From NCBI GenBank assembly GCA_018823835.1, contig JAHJHT010000004.1, forward strand, positions 62,001 to 126,000: a stretch of 64,000 nucleotides of DNA. Reading direction: 5' to 3'. Under the pieces are notes generated by a model, which had not been told where the DNA came from, searched no databases, and saw nothing but the letters and a program-made list of their open reading frames with translations. Each line of letters starts with the position of its first letter. The first letter of the stretch is position 1. Origin of the DNA: Alphaproteobacteria bacterium. Its GTDB lineage: Bacteria > Pseudomonadota > Alphaproteobacteria > Rhizobiales > Rhizobiaceae. Made by a program: the position numbers and the translations under genes. This document shows positions 35,646 through 44,376 of the stretch, piece after piece.

Positions 35646-37645
35646 TGCGGGCAATAGACAGTGAGGTGAAGCCGGCGGCTGCGGGCACCCGGTTTTCCGA
35701 TACCGTCTCCTATCGCATGGAGCACGGCGTCCTCGTCGTCACCATCGACAACCCGCCGGTCAACGCGGCGTCGGCAACCATGCGGGCCGGGTTGAACTGC
35801 GCCATCGTGCATGCCGGCATCACCGAAGAGGTCCGCGCGGTTGTCATCATCGGCAGCGGGCGCAGCTTCGTCGGCGGCGCCGACATCCGCGAGTTCGGCC
35901 AGCCGATGGCCGAGCCGACCCTGCCGCAGGTCGTCGAACTGATCGAGGCGAGCGACAAACCGGTTGTCGCGGCGCTCAACGGCGTGGCGCTCGGCGGCGG
36001 CTGCGAGATCGCGCTGGCCTGCCACTACCGGATCGCTTCGAGAGCGGCCAGGATCGGCCTGCCCGAAGTGAAGCTCGGCATCATTCCGGGCGCGGGCGGC
36101 ACGCAGCGCCTGCCTCGGCTGACCGGCACGCTGGCCGCGGCGGAGATGATCGCGACCGGGCGCATCATCGACGCCGAGGAAGCGCAGTCGCTCGGCATCG
36201 TCGACAAGGTGACCGACGGCGACCTCGCCCGGCAGGCGATCGCCGCCGCGCGACGACTGGTCGTCACGCCGCCGCGCCGCACCGGCGAGCTTGCCGTCGC
36301 AGTCGGCAAGGGCGCCGATGTCGATGCGCTGGCCGACAAGGTCCTTGCCAAAGCGCGCGGACAGATCGCGCCTGCCGAAGCGATCCGGCTGGTGCGCCTT
36401 GCGGCAGAAGCCAGTCTCGCCGACGGCCTGGCCGAGGAGCGCGCGACCTTCCTGATGCTGCGCGATTCCGAGCAGTCGAAGGCGCTGCGCCACGTCTTCT
36501 TTGCCGAGCGCGCCGCGGCCAAGGTGCCCGGCATCGAGCATGTCGAGCCGCGGCCCGTCGCAACAATAGGCGTGATCGGCGCCGGCCTGATGGGTTCGGG
36601 CATCGCCGTCTCGGCGCTCAATGCGGGCTACCGGGTGATCTGCATCGAACAGACGGCCGAGAGGGCGACGGCGGGAGAGAAGCGCATTTCGGCTCTGCTC
36701 GATCGCGCGGTCGCATCGGGCAGGCTCGACGCCGATGGGCGCGCCGACCGGCTGTCGCGGCTCGAGGTCACGGCCAACATGAACGAGGTGGCGACCGCCG
36801 ACCTGGTGATCGAGGCGGTGTTCGACGACCTGACGGTCAAGACGGACCTCTTCCGCGAGCTCGGCAGGCTCGTCCGGCCGGATGCCATCCTGGCGACTAA
36901 TACGAGCTATCTCGATCCCGATGCCATCGCGGAAGCGGTCCCGCATCCTGAACGCGTCCTCGGGCTGCATTTCTTCTCGCCAGCCAACATCATGCGGCTG
37001 GTCGAGGTGGTGCGCTGCGACAAGACCACGCTCGAGGTCCTGGCGACAGGCCTCGCCGTGGCGAAAAAGCTCGGCAAGCTGCCGGTCGTCTCCGGCGTCT
37101 GCGAAGGCTTCATCGGCAACCGCATCTTCTCGGCCTACCGGCGCGAGGCCGAGTTTCTGGTCGAGGACGGCGCGCTGCCGCAGGAGATCGACAAGGCGAT
37201 GGAGGATTTCGGCATGGCCATGGGCCCCTTCGCCGTTTTCGACCTCGCCGGGCTGGAGATCGCCTGGGCACGCCGCAAGCGACAGGCAGCCACCCGCGAC
37301 CCGGCTGAGCGCTATGTCGAGATCGCCGACCGGCTCTGCGAAGCCGGACGCTTCGGCCAGAAAAGCGGCAAGGGCTGGTATGTCTATCCGGATGGCAAGC
37401 GTACCGTCGACCCGGAAGTGACGTCACTGATCGAGGGGTCGCGCGCCGCCAAGGGCATCCAGCCGCGCGGGATCGACGCCGGCGAGATCGTGTCGCGCCT
37501 GCTCGCCGCCATGGCTGCCGAAGGCGATGCCCTGCTTGCCGAGGGCATTGCGCAGCGCGCCAGCGACATCGACCTTGTGATGATCAACGGCTACGGATTT
37601 CCGGCCCACAAGGGCGGACCAATGTTCGCTGCGGGGCGCAGCTAG
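35645..37645 (+). CDS. Enoyl-CoA hydratase / 3-hydroxyacyl-CoA dehydrogenase fusion (FadB-like), shortened C-terminus
   Basis: 666 residues. Residues about 20-200 are a crotonase domain (NGVALGGGCEIALACHYRIA, PGAGGTQRLPRL), and residues about 305-480 are the NAD-binding 3-hydroxyacyl-CoA dehydrogenase (IGVIGAGLMGSGIA, LGLHFFSPANIMRLVEVV). The C-terminal dehydrogenase domain follows (VCEGFIGNRI, GQKSGKGWYVY). The family normally runs about 700 residues; this one stops right after GYGFPAHKGGPMF, losing roughly the last 35-45 residues. Its stop overlaps the end of the convergent monooxygenase gene. Likely the hydration/dehydrogenation steps of the anthranilate-CoA pathway. Confidence 0.87.
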   Translation: MRAIDSEVKPAAAGTRFSDTVSYRMEHGVLVVTIDNPPVNAASATMRAGLNCAIVHAGITEEVRAVVIIGSGRSFVGGADIREFGQPMAEPTLPQVVELIEASDKPVVAALNGVALGGGCEIALACHYRIASRAARIGLPEVKLGIIPGAGGTQRLPRLTGTLAAAEMIATGRIIDAEEAQSLGIVDKVTDGDLARQAIAAARRLVVTPPRRTGELAVAVGKGADVDALADKVLAKARGQIAPAEAIRLVRLAAEASLADGLAEERATFLMLRDSEQSKALRHVFFAERAAAKVPGIEHVEPRPVATIGVIGAGLMGSGIAVSALNAGYRVICIEQTAERATAGEKRISALLDRAVASGRLDADGRADRLSRLEVTANMNEVATADLVIEAVFDDLTVKTDLFRELGRLVRPDAILATNTSYLDPDAIAEAVPHPERVLGLHFFSPANIMRLVEVVRCDKTTLEVLATGLAVAKKLGKLPVVSGVCEGFIGNRIFSAYRREAEFLVEDGALPQEIDKAMEDFGMAMGPFAVFDLAGLEIAWARRKRQAATRDPAERYVEIADRLCEAGRFGQKSGKGWYVYPDGKRTVDPEVTSLIEGSRAAKGIQPRGIDAGEIVSRLLAAMAAEGDALLAEGIAQRASDIDLVMINGYGFPAHKGGPMFAAGRS

Positions 37646-38733
37646 CCGCGATAGCCGGCGGCCTTCAGCAAGGGCAGCACGCGGTCGCAAAAATAGGGCA
37701 GTTCCTGCGTGTAGTTGACGAAGGACAGCGCGATGCCCTGGTAACCCTGGTCGGCAATCGCAACCATCTCGGCGGCAATCGACTCCGGCGTGCCGATCAG
37801 CGGGTAGGTGCCGGCGCCGCCGGCAAAGCGTTGGCGGTAGCGATCGTAGGCATGGCTGTCATGCGACTGTGAGAATTCCTTCTTGCCGGCCATGTGCGCA
37901 TCAACGGCCGCGCGATCGGCCTGGGTGACGGCATAGCGGTCGTAATAGGCCCTCGCCTCCTCCATCGTCTCGCGGCAGACGACATGCGCGACCGTATAGA
38001 CGCCGACATCGCGGCCGGCCTTCTGAGCGCGTTCGCCGATGTCAACGACATGGCGGCCGGCATCGGCGATTTCGGAGAAGGTCGTGAAGAGATAGTCGCA
38101 CTGGGCGGCGGCAAAGTCGCGTCCCGGCCCGCCGAAGGCCGCGTTCATGGTCACCGGGCGGGGCGTCTGCAGGCTGGCCGGGCTGCTGACCGCGTCCTTC
38201 ATCGTGTAGTAGGTGCCGTCATGGTCGAAAGGCTGGTCCGAGGCGTAGAGCCGCTCGACGATGTCCAGCCACTCGGCGGCCTGGTCGTAGCCCTTCTCGA
38301 CCAGCGGCACGCCGAACATGCCGAATTCCTTCGGATTCCAGCCGCAGACGATGTTGAGGCCCGCCCTGCCCTGGCTGATGTGATCGACGGTGGCCAGCGC
38401 CTTGGCGGCGTAGAGCGGATGCACCAGCGGCACGTGCACGGTCATGAACAGGCCGATCTGCTCGGTCGCAGCACCCAGTGCGGCCGCCCAGGTGAAAGTC
38501 TCGAAGGACCATTCGCGGACCTTGTTCTTGCCGCCGAAACCCTTCCAGCGGGCAATCGGCAGCACGAATTCGAGCCCGGCGCGGTCGGCGATCTGCGCGG
38601 CGGTCAGATTGTCCTGCCAGCCGGCCTGCCAGCGCTCCGGAACGTCGGTGATGGCCAGCCCGCCATCGGCATTGGCCGAGAAGACGCCCAGCTTGAGCCG
38701 GTTGGGGCTCTTCAGGGGATGCAGTTTGACCAT
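37642..38733 (-). CDS. LLM-class flavin-dependent monooxygenase (RutA-like subgroup)
   Basis: 363 residues, bacterial luciferase-like TIM barrel. ARWKGFGGKNKVREWSFETF and HISQGRAGLNIVCGWNPKEFGMFG resemble the RutA branch, which cleaves an N-heterocycle (uracil) with reduced FMN and oxygen. The pattern also overlaps alkanesulfonate monooxygenases. ATG 38733 is supported by GGGAA upstream; the longer frame to 38862 would run through the operator. Divergent from the HpcH/HpaI aldolase and convergent with the FadB-like gene, overlapping it by 4 bases. Substrate unknown. Confidence 0.8.
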   Translation of the reverse strand: MVKLHPLKSPNRLKLGVFSANADGGLAITDVPERWQAGWQDNLTAAQIADRAGLEFVLPIARWKGFGGKNKVREWSFETFTWAAALGAATEQIGLFMTVHVPLVHPLYAAKALATVDHISQGRAGLNIVCGWNPKEFGMFGVPLVEKGYDQAAEWLDIVERLYASDQPFDHDGTYYTMKDAVSSPASLQTPRPVTMNAAFGGPGRDFAAAQCDYLFTTFSEIADAGRHVVDIGERAQKAGRDVGVYTVAHVVCRETMEEARAYYDRYAVTQADRAAVDAHMAGKKEFSQSHDSHAYDRYRQRFAGGAGTYPLIGTPESIAAEMVAIADQGYQGIALSFVNYTQELPYFCDRVLPLLKAAGYRG

Positions 38734-38778
38734 GTGGCACGTTCCCGGTTGCCACGGCACGCTACGGCGGCGTGCAAA

Positions 38779-38796
38779 TATTTCAAGCCTGAAATA
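38779..38796. promoter_or_regulatory. Operator site 3, between the LLM monooxygenase and the HpcH/HpaI aldolase
   Basis: TATTTCA-AGCC-TGAAATA: perfect 7-base arms around a 4-base spacer. The core TTTCAAGCCTGAAA (38781-38794) fits the YTTYAAGCNTRAAR consensus. It is placed 46 bases before the monooxygenase ATG and 66 bases before the aldolase ATG, so it could control both. Confidence 0.68.
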
Positions 38797-38861
38797 GCAT
38801 GCTTGTCCGCGCAGGTTTTGCGGATATGACTCGCCAGAGGGGAAAGTACCAAAGGACGCCA

Positions 38862-39653
38862 ATGAGCAGCTTCCGTGACAGATGCACCGGCAGGAAAATG
38901 CTGGTCGGAACCTTCGCCGCGATCCCTCACCCGGTCGCGCTGGAGATCACCGCGCAGGCGGGGTTCGACTTCATCTGCATCGACTGGGAGCATGCGCAGA
39001 TCTCGCGCGACACGATCGAAAACCTCGTGCGGGCCTGCGACGTCCATCAGGTTCCGGCCATGGTGCGGGTGCCAGGCCATGGCGTCGAGGCCATCGCCGC
39101 CGCGCTGGACAGCGGCGCGCGCGGCGTGCTCGTGCCGCGTGTCTCGACCGCCGCGCAGGCAGCGGCCGCGGTCACAGCTGCGCGCTACCCACCGCTCGGC
39201 TTGCGCGGCGTCGGACCAGGACGTGCGGCCGGCTACGGCTACCGCATTCCGGAGTATGTAGCCGGCGCCAATGCCGAGATCGTCGTGGCGGTGCAGGTCG
39301 AGACCGCGGAAGGGCTCGAAAACGTCGCTGCAATCGCGGCGACCGAGGGCGTCGACCTCGTCTTTGTCGGGCCCGGCGATCTCTCGGTGTCGATCGACGC
39401 TATCGGGCCGGAACATGCCGACCGGCTTTCCAGCGCCATCGAGACGATCATTGCGGCCAGCCTTGCCGAGGGCAAGGCCGCAGGCATGTTCTGCACCTCG
39501 CCGGAGGCCGCCGGAAAATGGTCGGCATTCGGCGCCACGTTCATGATTCTCGCCAGCGACACGATGTTTCTCGGCGCCGAAGCCGCGGCACGATTGACGG
39601 CGGTACGGGAGACGGCAAAGCCCGCCAGAACGCGTCCTGGCCCAACCGGATGA
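38862..39653 (+). CDS. HpcH/HpaI aldolase/citrate lyase family protein
   Basis: 263-residue class II (metal-dependent) pyruvate-aldolase type TIM barrel. FDFICIDWEHAQ, ALDSGARGVLVPRVSTAAQA, VQVETAEGLENV (metal-binding Glu) and VDLVFVGPGDLSVSI are family hallmarks. It would cleave a hydroxy-oxo acid into pyruvate or glyoxylate plus an aldehyde, a plausible terminal step after ring opening. ATG 38862 has AGGA six bases upstream; another ATG in frame at 38826 is less well placed. Confidence 0.85.
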   Translation: MSSFRDRCTGRKMLVGTFAAIPHPVALEITAQAGFDFICIDWEHAQISRDTIENLVRACDVHQVPAMVRVPGHGVEAIAAALDSGARGVLVPRVSTAAQAAAAVTAARYPPLGLRGVGPGRAAGYGYRIPEYVAGANAEIVVAVQVETAEGLENVAAIAATEGVDLVFVGPGDLSVSIDAIGPEHADRLSSAIETIIAASLAEGKAAGMFCTSPEAAGKWSAFGATFMILASDTMFLGAEAAARLTAVRETAKPARTRPGPTG

Positions 39654-39655
39654 TT

Positions 39656-39669
39656 TTTTAAGCTTAAAA
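39656..39669. promoter_or_regulatory. Operator site 4, upstream of the class I aminotransferase
   Basis: TTTTAAGCTTAAAA, a perfect 14-base palindrome just after the aldolase stop codon and 132 bases before the aminotransferase start. It is strikingly AT-rich for this genome and the cleanest of the four YTTYAAGCNTRAAR sites. A possible -35/-10 pair (CTTGAA, 17 bases, TAGCAT) lies a little downstream. Confidence 0.68.
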
Positions 39670-39800
39670 CTTTTGCCTTGAAATGCGCCGTGCTTGGGGT
39701 AGCATTTCCTCGTGGCGCGCCGTCCTTCCGGCGCGGATCACAGGGCGGCGCGTCGCAGCCTGAGTATCCGTTCGAAATCAGGGTTCAGTCGTTGACGTTC

Positions 39801-40994
39801 ATGCCGCCCCAAGCCTCCGTCGCCAATCCGCGCTTCGCGTTCGATGGCATCCGCGCGCAGATCCGCGACCTGCACACCGAGAGCATCGCCGACCTTGCGA
39901 TCCGTGCCCGCGAGCTCGGCGACGTCATCCCGCTTTGGTATGGCGAAGGTGACATGGTCACCCCGCCCTTCATCCGAGAGGCCGCCAAGGCGGCGCTGGA
40001 CGAGGGACAGACCTTCTACATTCCCAACATGCACGGCTACGGACCCCTGAACGAGGCCTTGGCCGGGTACCAGACCCGGCTGCACGGCAGAGACATTCCC
40101 GTCTCCCGCACGACAGTCACGCCGGGCGGCATGCAGGCGCTTTTCATGGCGCTCGAACTTCTGGTGGATACCGGCACCAACGTCGTCTACGTCGCGCCGC
40201 AATGGCCCAACATCCACAACGCCATCCATCTGGTCGGCGGCGAACCGCGTCCCTTCTCGCTCGACTTCGACGGCGACTGGAAGCTCGATCTCGACGGGCT
40301 GTTCGCAGCCTGCGACGCCCGCACGCGCGCCATTTTCCTGTCGACGCCGTCCAATCCGACCGGCTGGACGGCGAGCCGCGAGGAAATGCTGGCGCTGCTC
40401 GAATTCAGCCGGCGCACCGGCATCTGGATCATCTCGGACGAGGTCTACGGGCGGCTCTATTTCGACGCCCCCGTCGCGCCCTCGATCCTGCAGATCGCCG
40501 AGGACGGCGACCGGGTGCTGTCGGTGAACAGCTTCTCCAAGGCCTGGGCGATGACCGGCTGGCGCATCGGCTGGCTGACGCATCCGTCCGCCGTCGCCGG
40601 CCAGATCGGCGCGATGACGCAATTGATGAACAGCGGCACGTCGGGTTCGGTGCAGGCCGGCGCGACGGCTGCGATCCTTGAAGGCGAGCCGCTGGTCGAG
40701 GAGATCCGGCAGCGCATCCGCACCGGGCTCGACCTCGCCTATGGCGCGCTGGCGCAGATCCCCGGCATGGTCCTTCCAACCAAGCCGCGCGGCGGCATGT
40801 ATGCCTTCTTCGCCGTCGAGGGCGAGGCCGATGCGCGCAAGGTCTGCGCTGACATTCTCGAGAAGGCCCGCGTCGGCCTGGCGCCCGGCTACCTGTTCGG
40901 CAGCAAGGCGAACGCCTTCTTGCGCATGTGCGTGTGCCGCGAGCGCGGCCAGATCGAGACGGCTCTCGGCCGCATGCTCGCCATGAGGAATTGA
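39801..40994 (+). CDS. Class I/II PLP-dependent aminotransferase
   Basis: 397 residues, fold type I. VTPGGMQALFMALELL, STPSNPTGWTASREEM, ISDEVYGRLYFD, the PLP-lysine segment SVNSFSKAWAMTGWRIGW and LRMCVCRERGQIETAL (substrate carboxylate Arg) are present. A role in making an arylpyruvate such as indolepyruvate for IorAB is attractive but unproven. An in-frame TTG at 39792 has AGGG eight bases upstream and could be the true start, adding 3 residues. Confidence 0.86.
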   Translation: MPPQASVANPRFAFDGIRAQIRDLHTESIADLAIRARELGDVIPLWYGEGDMVTPPFIREAAKAALDEGQTFYIPNMHGYGPLNEALAGYQTRLHGRDIPVSRTTVTPGGMQALFMALELLVDTGTNVVYVAPQWPNIHNAIHLVGGEPRPFSLDFDGDWKLDLDGLFAACDARTRAIFLSTPSNPTGWTASREEMLALLEFSRRTGIWIISDEVYGRLYFDAPVAPSILQIAEDGDRVLSVNSFSKAWAMTGWRIGWLTHPSAVAGQIGAMTQLMNSGTSGSVQAGATAAILEGEPLVEEIRQRIRTGLDLAYGALAQIPGMVLPTKPRGGMYAFFAVEGEADARKVCADILEKARVGLAPGYLFGSKANAFLRMCVCRERGQIETALGRMLAMRN

Positions 40995-41065
40995 CGCCCC
41001 GCAGGGAGCGGGCGGCAACGAAAGCCGGTCGGAACAACCGTCCGGACCAACAAGAGGGAACGAAA

Positions 41066-41863
41066 ATGAGCTTTACCCGTCGCAACTTCCTGCTTATCGC
41101 CGCCGCCGTCGGCATGATTGCCGGCCCGGCCACCGCCTATGCCGCCGACGTGCTGAACGTCGCCTCCTACCCGAACAACCCGCCCTTCGAGTTCAAGGGC
41201 GAGAGCGGCAATTTCGAGGGCTTCGAGGTCGACATCGTCACCGAGGCCGCCAAGCGGATCGGCATGACCGTGAAGGTGGAAGGCTACGACTTCCAGCCGC
41301 TGTTCGCGGCGACGAGCTCGGGCCGCGTCGACGTCGCCATCTCGTCGATCACGATCACCCCGGAGCGGCTCGGATCGCAGTCCTTCACGCAGCCCTATTA
41401 TGATTCCGACATGGGCATCGCCGCCAAGAAGGACGGCGACGTCAAGGGCATGGCCGACCTCAAGGGCAAGGTCGTCGGCGTTCTGTCCGGTTCGACCGGC
41501 GAGAAATATGCCAATGAGAACAAGGAGGCGCAGGGCTTCAGCGAGGTCAAGGGTTACAACAGCCAGCAGGACGTGCTGCTCGACCTTTCCGCCGGCCGCG
41601 TCGATGGTGTGGTAAGCGACGTACCGGGCATGGAATATGCCTTCACCAAGATGCAGGGCCTGGCCGTCGTCGAGCGCATCAAGACCGGCGAACAGTATGG
41701 CCTGATGATGACCAAGGACCATCCGCTGCTCGGCAAGATCAACGACGCGCTGACCGAGATGAAGAAGGACGGCACGATGCAGGCGATCCACAAGAAGTGG
41801 TTCGGTACCGACGCGCCCGCCGACTCCTCAACGGTGTCCGAAGCGCCGTTGCCCAAGGCCTGA
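41066..41863 (+). CDS. Amino-acid ABC transporter substrate-binding protein, family 3
   Basis: 265 residues. Signal peptide with TRRNFLLIAAAVG and cleavage near AYAA-D. The mature part has NPPFEFKGESGNFEGFEVDIV, TSSGRVDVAISSITITPER, and LKGKVVGVLSGSTGEKYA typical of polar/aromatic amino acid binding proteins. AAGAGGGAA precedes the ATG. It follows the aminotransferase gene by 71 bases and is separated from the permease by a terminator. No cognate ATPase gene is present in the window. Confidence 0.88.
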   Translation: MSFTRRNFLLIAAAVGMIAGPATAYAADVLNVASYPNNPPFEFKGESGNFEGFEVDIVTEAAKRIGMTVKVEGYDFQPLFAATSSGRVDVAISSITITPERLGSQSFTQPYYDSDMGIAAKKDGDVKGMADLKGKVVGVLSGSTGEKYANENKEAQGFSEVKGYNSQQDVLLDLSAGRVDGVVSDVPGMEYAFTKMQGLAVVERIKTGEQYGLMMTKDHPLLGKINDALTEMKKDGTMQAIHKKWFGTDAPADSSTVSEAPLPKA

Positions 41864-41887
41864 TACAGGCACCATTGTTGTACCAGG

Positions 41888-41920
41888 TCGTGCCGGCGAA
41901 ATGCCGGCACGATTTCTTTC
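41888..41920 (+). terminator. Rho-independent terminator after the binding-protein gene
   Basis: TCGTGCCGGC (41888-41897), loop GAAAT, GCCGGCACGA (41903-41912), then TTTCTTTC. Perfect 10-bp stem. It would leave the binding protein more abundant than the permease, as at 21190. The remainder of the 173-base gap to the permease has no recognisable gene. Confidence 0.85.
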
Positions 41921-42036
41921 CGGATCGCCGTTTGTCCAGGTCGGACAGCTCTGACAATCCAGGATCTGATCGAGCACCGTAACAAGCCGACAACCGATAT
42001 CCACTGCTCGGCCGGATGCTCTAGCGGGGGACGTCC

Positions 42037-42711
42037 ATGACTTTGCTCGACACCTTCTTCAACGGTCAGGTCATGCTGTCGGCCTTTCCGTCATTGCTGC
42101 GCGGGTTCCTCAACACGCTGCTGCTCGGCTTTTTGAGCATCGGCATCGGCATCCCGGCCGGCCTCGTCATCAGCCTGGTTCGTCTCTACGCGCCGAAGCC
42201 CTTCCGCTGGCTGGCGATCGGATACATCGACATCTTCCGCGCCATGCCGGTGCTGGTGGTGCTGATCCTGATCTACTACGCGCTGCCTTTCGTCGGCATC
42301 CGCTTTTCGTCCTGGGTGTCGGCGACCATGGCCTTTTCCTTTGTCATGTCGGCCTATTCAGCCGAAGTCTTCCGTTCAGGCATCGAAGGCATCCCGCGCG
42401 GACAGTTCGAGGCCGCGCACGCGCTCGGCCTGCCCTTCCTGCTGACATTGCGCAAGGTGATCCTGCCGCAGGCGATCCGGCTGGTGATCCCGCCGACCAC
42501 GTCCAACTGCGTGTCGATGTTCAAGGATACCGCACTCGCCTCGGTGGTCGCGCTGCCGGAACTGCTCAAGGAAGCCAACAACGCCCAGGCGCTCTATGCC
42601 AACCCCTCGCCGCTGATCGGCGCGGCGCTGGTCTACCTCATCTTCCTGTGGCCGATGGTGCGTCTGGTCAGCCTGCTCGAAAAGCGTTTCCAGACCGAGA
42701 AAACGCACTGA
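42037..42711 (+). CDS. Amino-acid ABC transporter permease
   Basis: 224 residues, HisM/GltJ-type permease with about five membrane spans. It starts ...[20 protein letters not shown] and has the EAA loop [28 protein letters not shown] near residue 130. Only one permease is encoded; such transporters can be homodimeric in the membrane. The ATPase is missing locally, so it must borrow one from elsewhere. Confidence 0.88.
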   Translation: MTLLDTFFNGQVMLSAFPSLLRGFLNTLLLGFLSIGIGIPAGLVISLVRLYAPKPFRWLAIGYIDIFRAMPVLVVLILIYYALPFVGIRFSSWVSATMAFSFVMSAYSAEVFRSGIEGIPRGQFEAAHALGLPFLLTLRKVILPQAIRLVIPPTTSNCVSMFKDTALASVVALPELLKEANNAQALYANPSPLIGAALVYLIFLWPMVRLVSLLEKRFQTEKTH

Positions 42712-42749
42712 CCACTCGAATTCCAGAATTGCACTTCAAGGAGACTACC

Positions 42750-44036
42750 GTGAACCAGCACCCGACAAAGCCCGCCGGAACCCAGGCACCGGCGACATTC
42801 CCGGTAGAGACCGTGCGGGCGATGTTCCCCGCACTGAATAAGGCCGGCTCGTTCATCTTTCTCGACAATGCCGCCGGCGCGCAGATACCGCAGAGTGTCC
42901 TCGACGCCGTCACCAATCATCTTATCGACCACAATGTGCAGCGCGGAGGCCGCTATGGCCGCAGCGTCACGGTCGACCAGTCGGTAGCCACCGCACGCGA
43001 GAGTGTCGCGCTGCTCATCAACGCCTACAGGCCCGAAGAAATCTGCTTCGGCATGAACGCCACCTCGTTCATCCGGCTGGTCAGTCTCGGCATTGCACAG
43101 ATGCTCGGCGAGCGCGACGAGATCGTCGTCACCGACATGGACCACGACGCCAACATCGCGACCTGGACGGCGCTGGAATCGCAGGGCGCGAAGATCGTCT
43201 GGTGGCGCATGCGCGAGGACGGCAATCTGCACGTCGATGATCTGCGCCCGCTTGTCTGCGAGCGCACGCGGCTCGTCGCCTGCACGGTGACGGCGCACTC
43301 GATCGGCTCCATCGTCGACGTCGCCTCGGTCGCCACAATCGCCCATGCCGCCGGCGCGGAAGTGTTTCTCGACTCCGTGCATTACGGCCCGCACGGGCTG
43401 ATCGACGTGCAGGCGTGGGATTGCGACTACCTGGTCTGCTCCGGTTACAAGAACTTTTCGCCGCATATGGGCTTCCTGTGGGGCCGCTTCGAGACACTGA
43501 AGCGGCTGCCGACCTTCCGAGAGGATTTCATTCCCGACGAGCCGCCGCACAAGGTCGAGGCTGGCACCTTCATCTACGAGAACGTCGCCGGCATGGACGC
43601 CGCCGTGCGCTACCTGGAGTCGATCGGCCGCAACTTCGCGCCGTCCAACAACCGGACGCGGCGCGAGAACATCGTCGCCGGCATGGCCGCGATCCGCCAC
43701 TACGAAATCCTGCTGGCGCGCGAGATGATGAGGGTTCTCAAGGACTGCGGCGCCACCATCTACGGCGTCGCCGACGAGGCGCGCATCAACGAGCGCGTGC
43801 CGACCTTCTGCTTCAACATCGGCAGCCTGTCGCCGCAGATGATCGTCGAGGAGATGGCCAGGCGCGACATTGGCATCCGCGACGGCCACATGTATGCGCC
43901 TCGGTTGATGAAAAGACTCAATCTGTCTATGGATTCGGGTGCCATCCGCGCCTCGCTGGTCCACTACAACACGCTCGAGGAAATCCACCGCTTCGGCGAG
44001 GCGCTGCGCGAGATCGTCGCCAGGCACTCCCTGTAG
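42750..44036 (+). CDS. Class V aminotransferase / cysteine desulfurase-like PLP enzyme
   Basis: 428 residues, GTG start at 42750 with AAGGAG six bases upstream; the longer frame starts inside the permease gene. [52 protein letters not shown] and PLP-lysine [13 protein letters not shown] are seen. It belongs to the SufS/CsdA-like group, but I see no obvious mobile-loop cysteine motif. Substrate unknown; linked to an amino-acid importer, so it may act on the imported compound. Confidence 0.82.
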   Translation: MNQHPTKPAGTQAPATFPVETVRAMFPALNKAGSFIFLDNAAGAQIPQSVLDAVTNHLIDHNVQRGGRYGRSVTVDQSVATARESVALLINAYRPEEICFGMNATSFIRLVSLGIAQMLGERDEIVVTDMDHDANIATWTALESQGAKIVWWRMREDGNLHVDDLRPLVCERTRLVACTVTAHSIGSIVDVASVATIAHAAGAEVFLDSVHYGPHGLIDVQAWDCDYLVCSGYKNFSPHMGFLWGRFETLKRLPTFREDFIPDEPPHKVEAGTFIYENVAGMDAAVRYLESIGRNFAPSNNRTRRENIVAGMAAIRHYEILLAREMMRVLKDCGATIYGVADEARINERVPTFCFNIGSLSPQMIVEEMARRDIGIRDGHMYAPRLMKRLNLSMDSGAIRASLVHYNTLEEIHRFGEALREIVARHSL

Positions 44037-44376
44037 GGAATTGGCGGCGACGAGGCCCTGCGGCAGCCCGGGACATCGAACGATTGTATTTGCCGGGTCG
44101 GAGGGAGCATGGGAGAGGTGCAACCTCCTAAAGCGGACCGCTGCATGCCGAGGGGGAGGCGACATGGTCTGGCCCCAGCGCTGACCGAGAGTGTACCGGG
44201 CCAAGTGCATCCTCGCGCATCGGCCCGGGAAGTTCTTTCGAGAATGCCGGCAAAGTGTTTTCGTGTGCCATCCCTTTACCGGTCTTCGGAACGATCGCGG
44301 TCCCGGAATGTGGTGAAACCGGCCCCGCCCCCACCCTCTCCGTTGCGAACGAAACAGAAACGATGCTTCATGGGGC
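44037..44376. other. 340-base intergenic stretch without a recognised gene
   Basis: It contains a short hairpin right after the upstream stop (TCCCTGTAGGGA), a CCCGG/CCGGG pair around 44070-44098 and an AGGT/ACCT stem near 44116-44125. Short open frames here have no recognisable composition or motifs. It could hold a leader, a small RNA or eroded sequence; nothing specific can be supported. Confidence 0.4.
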
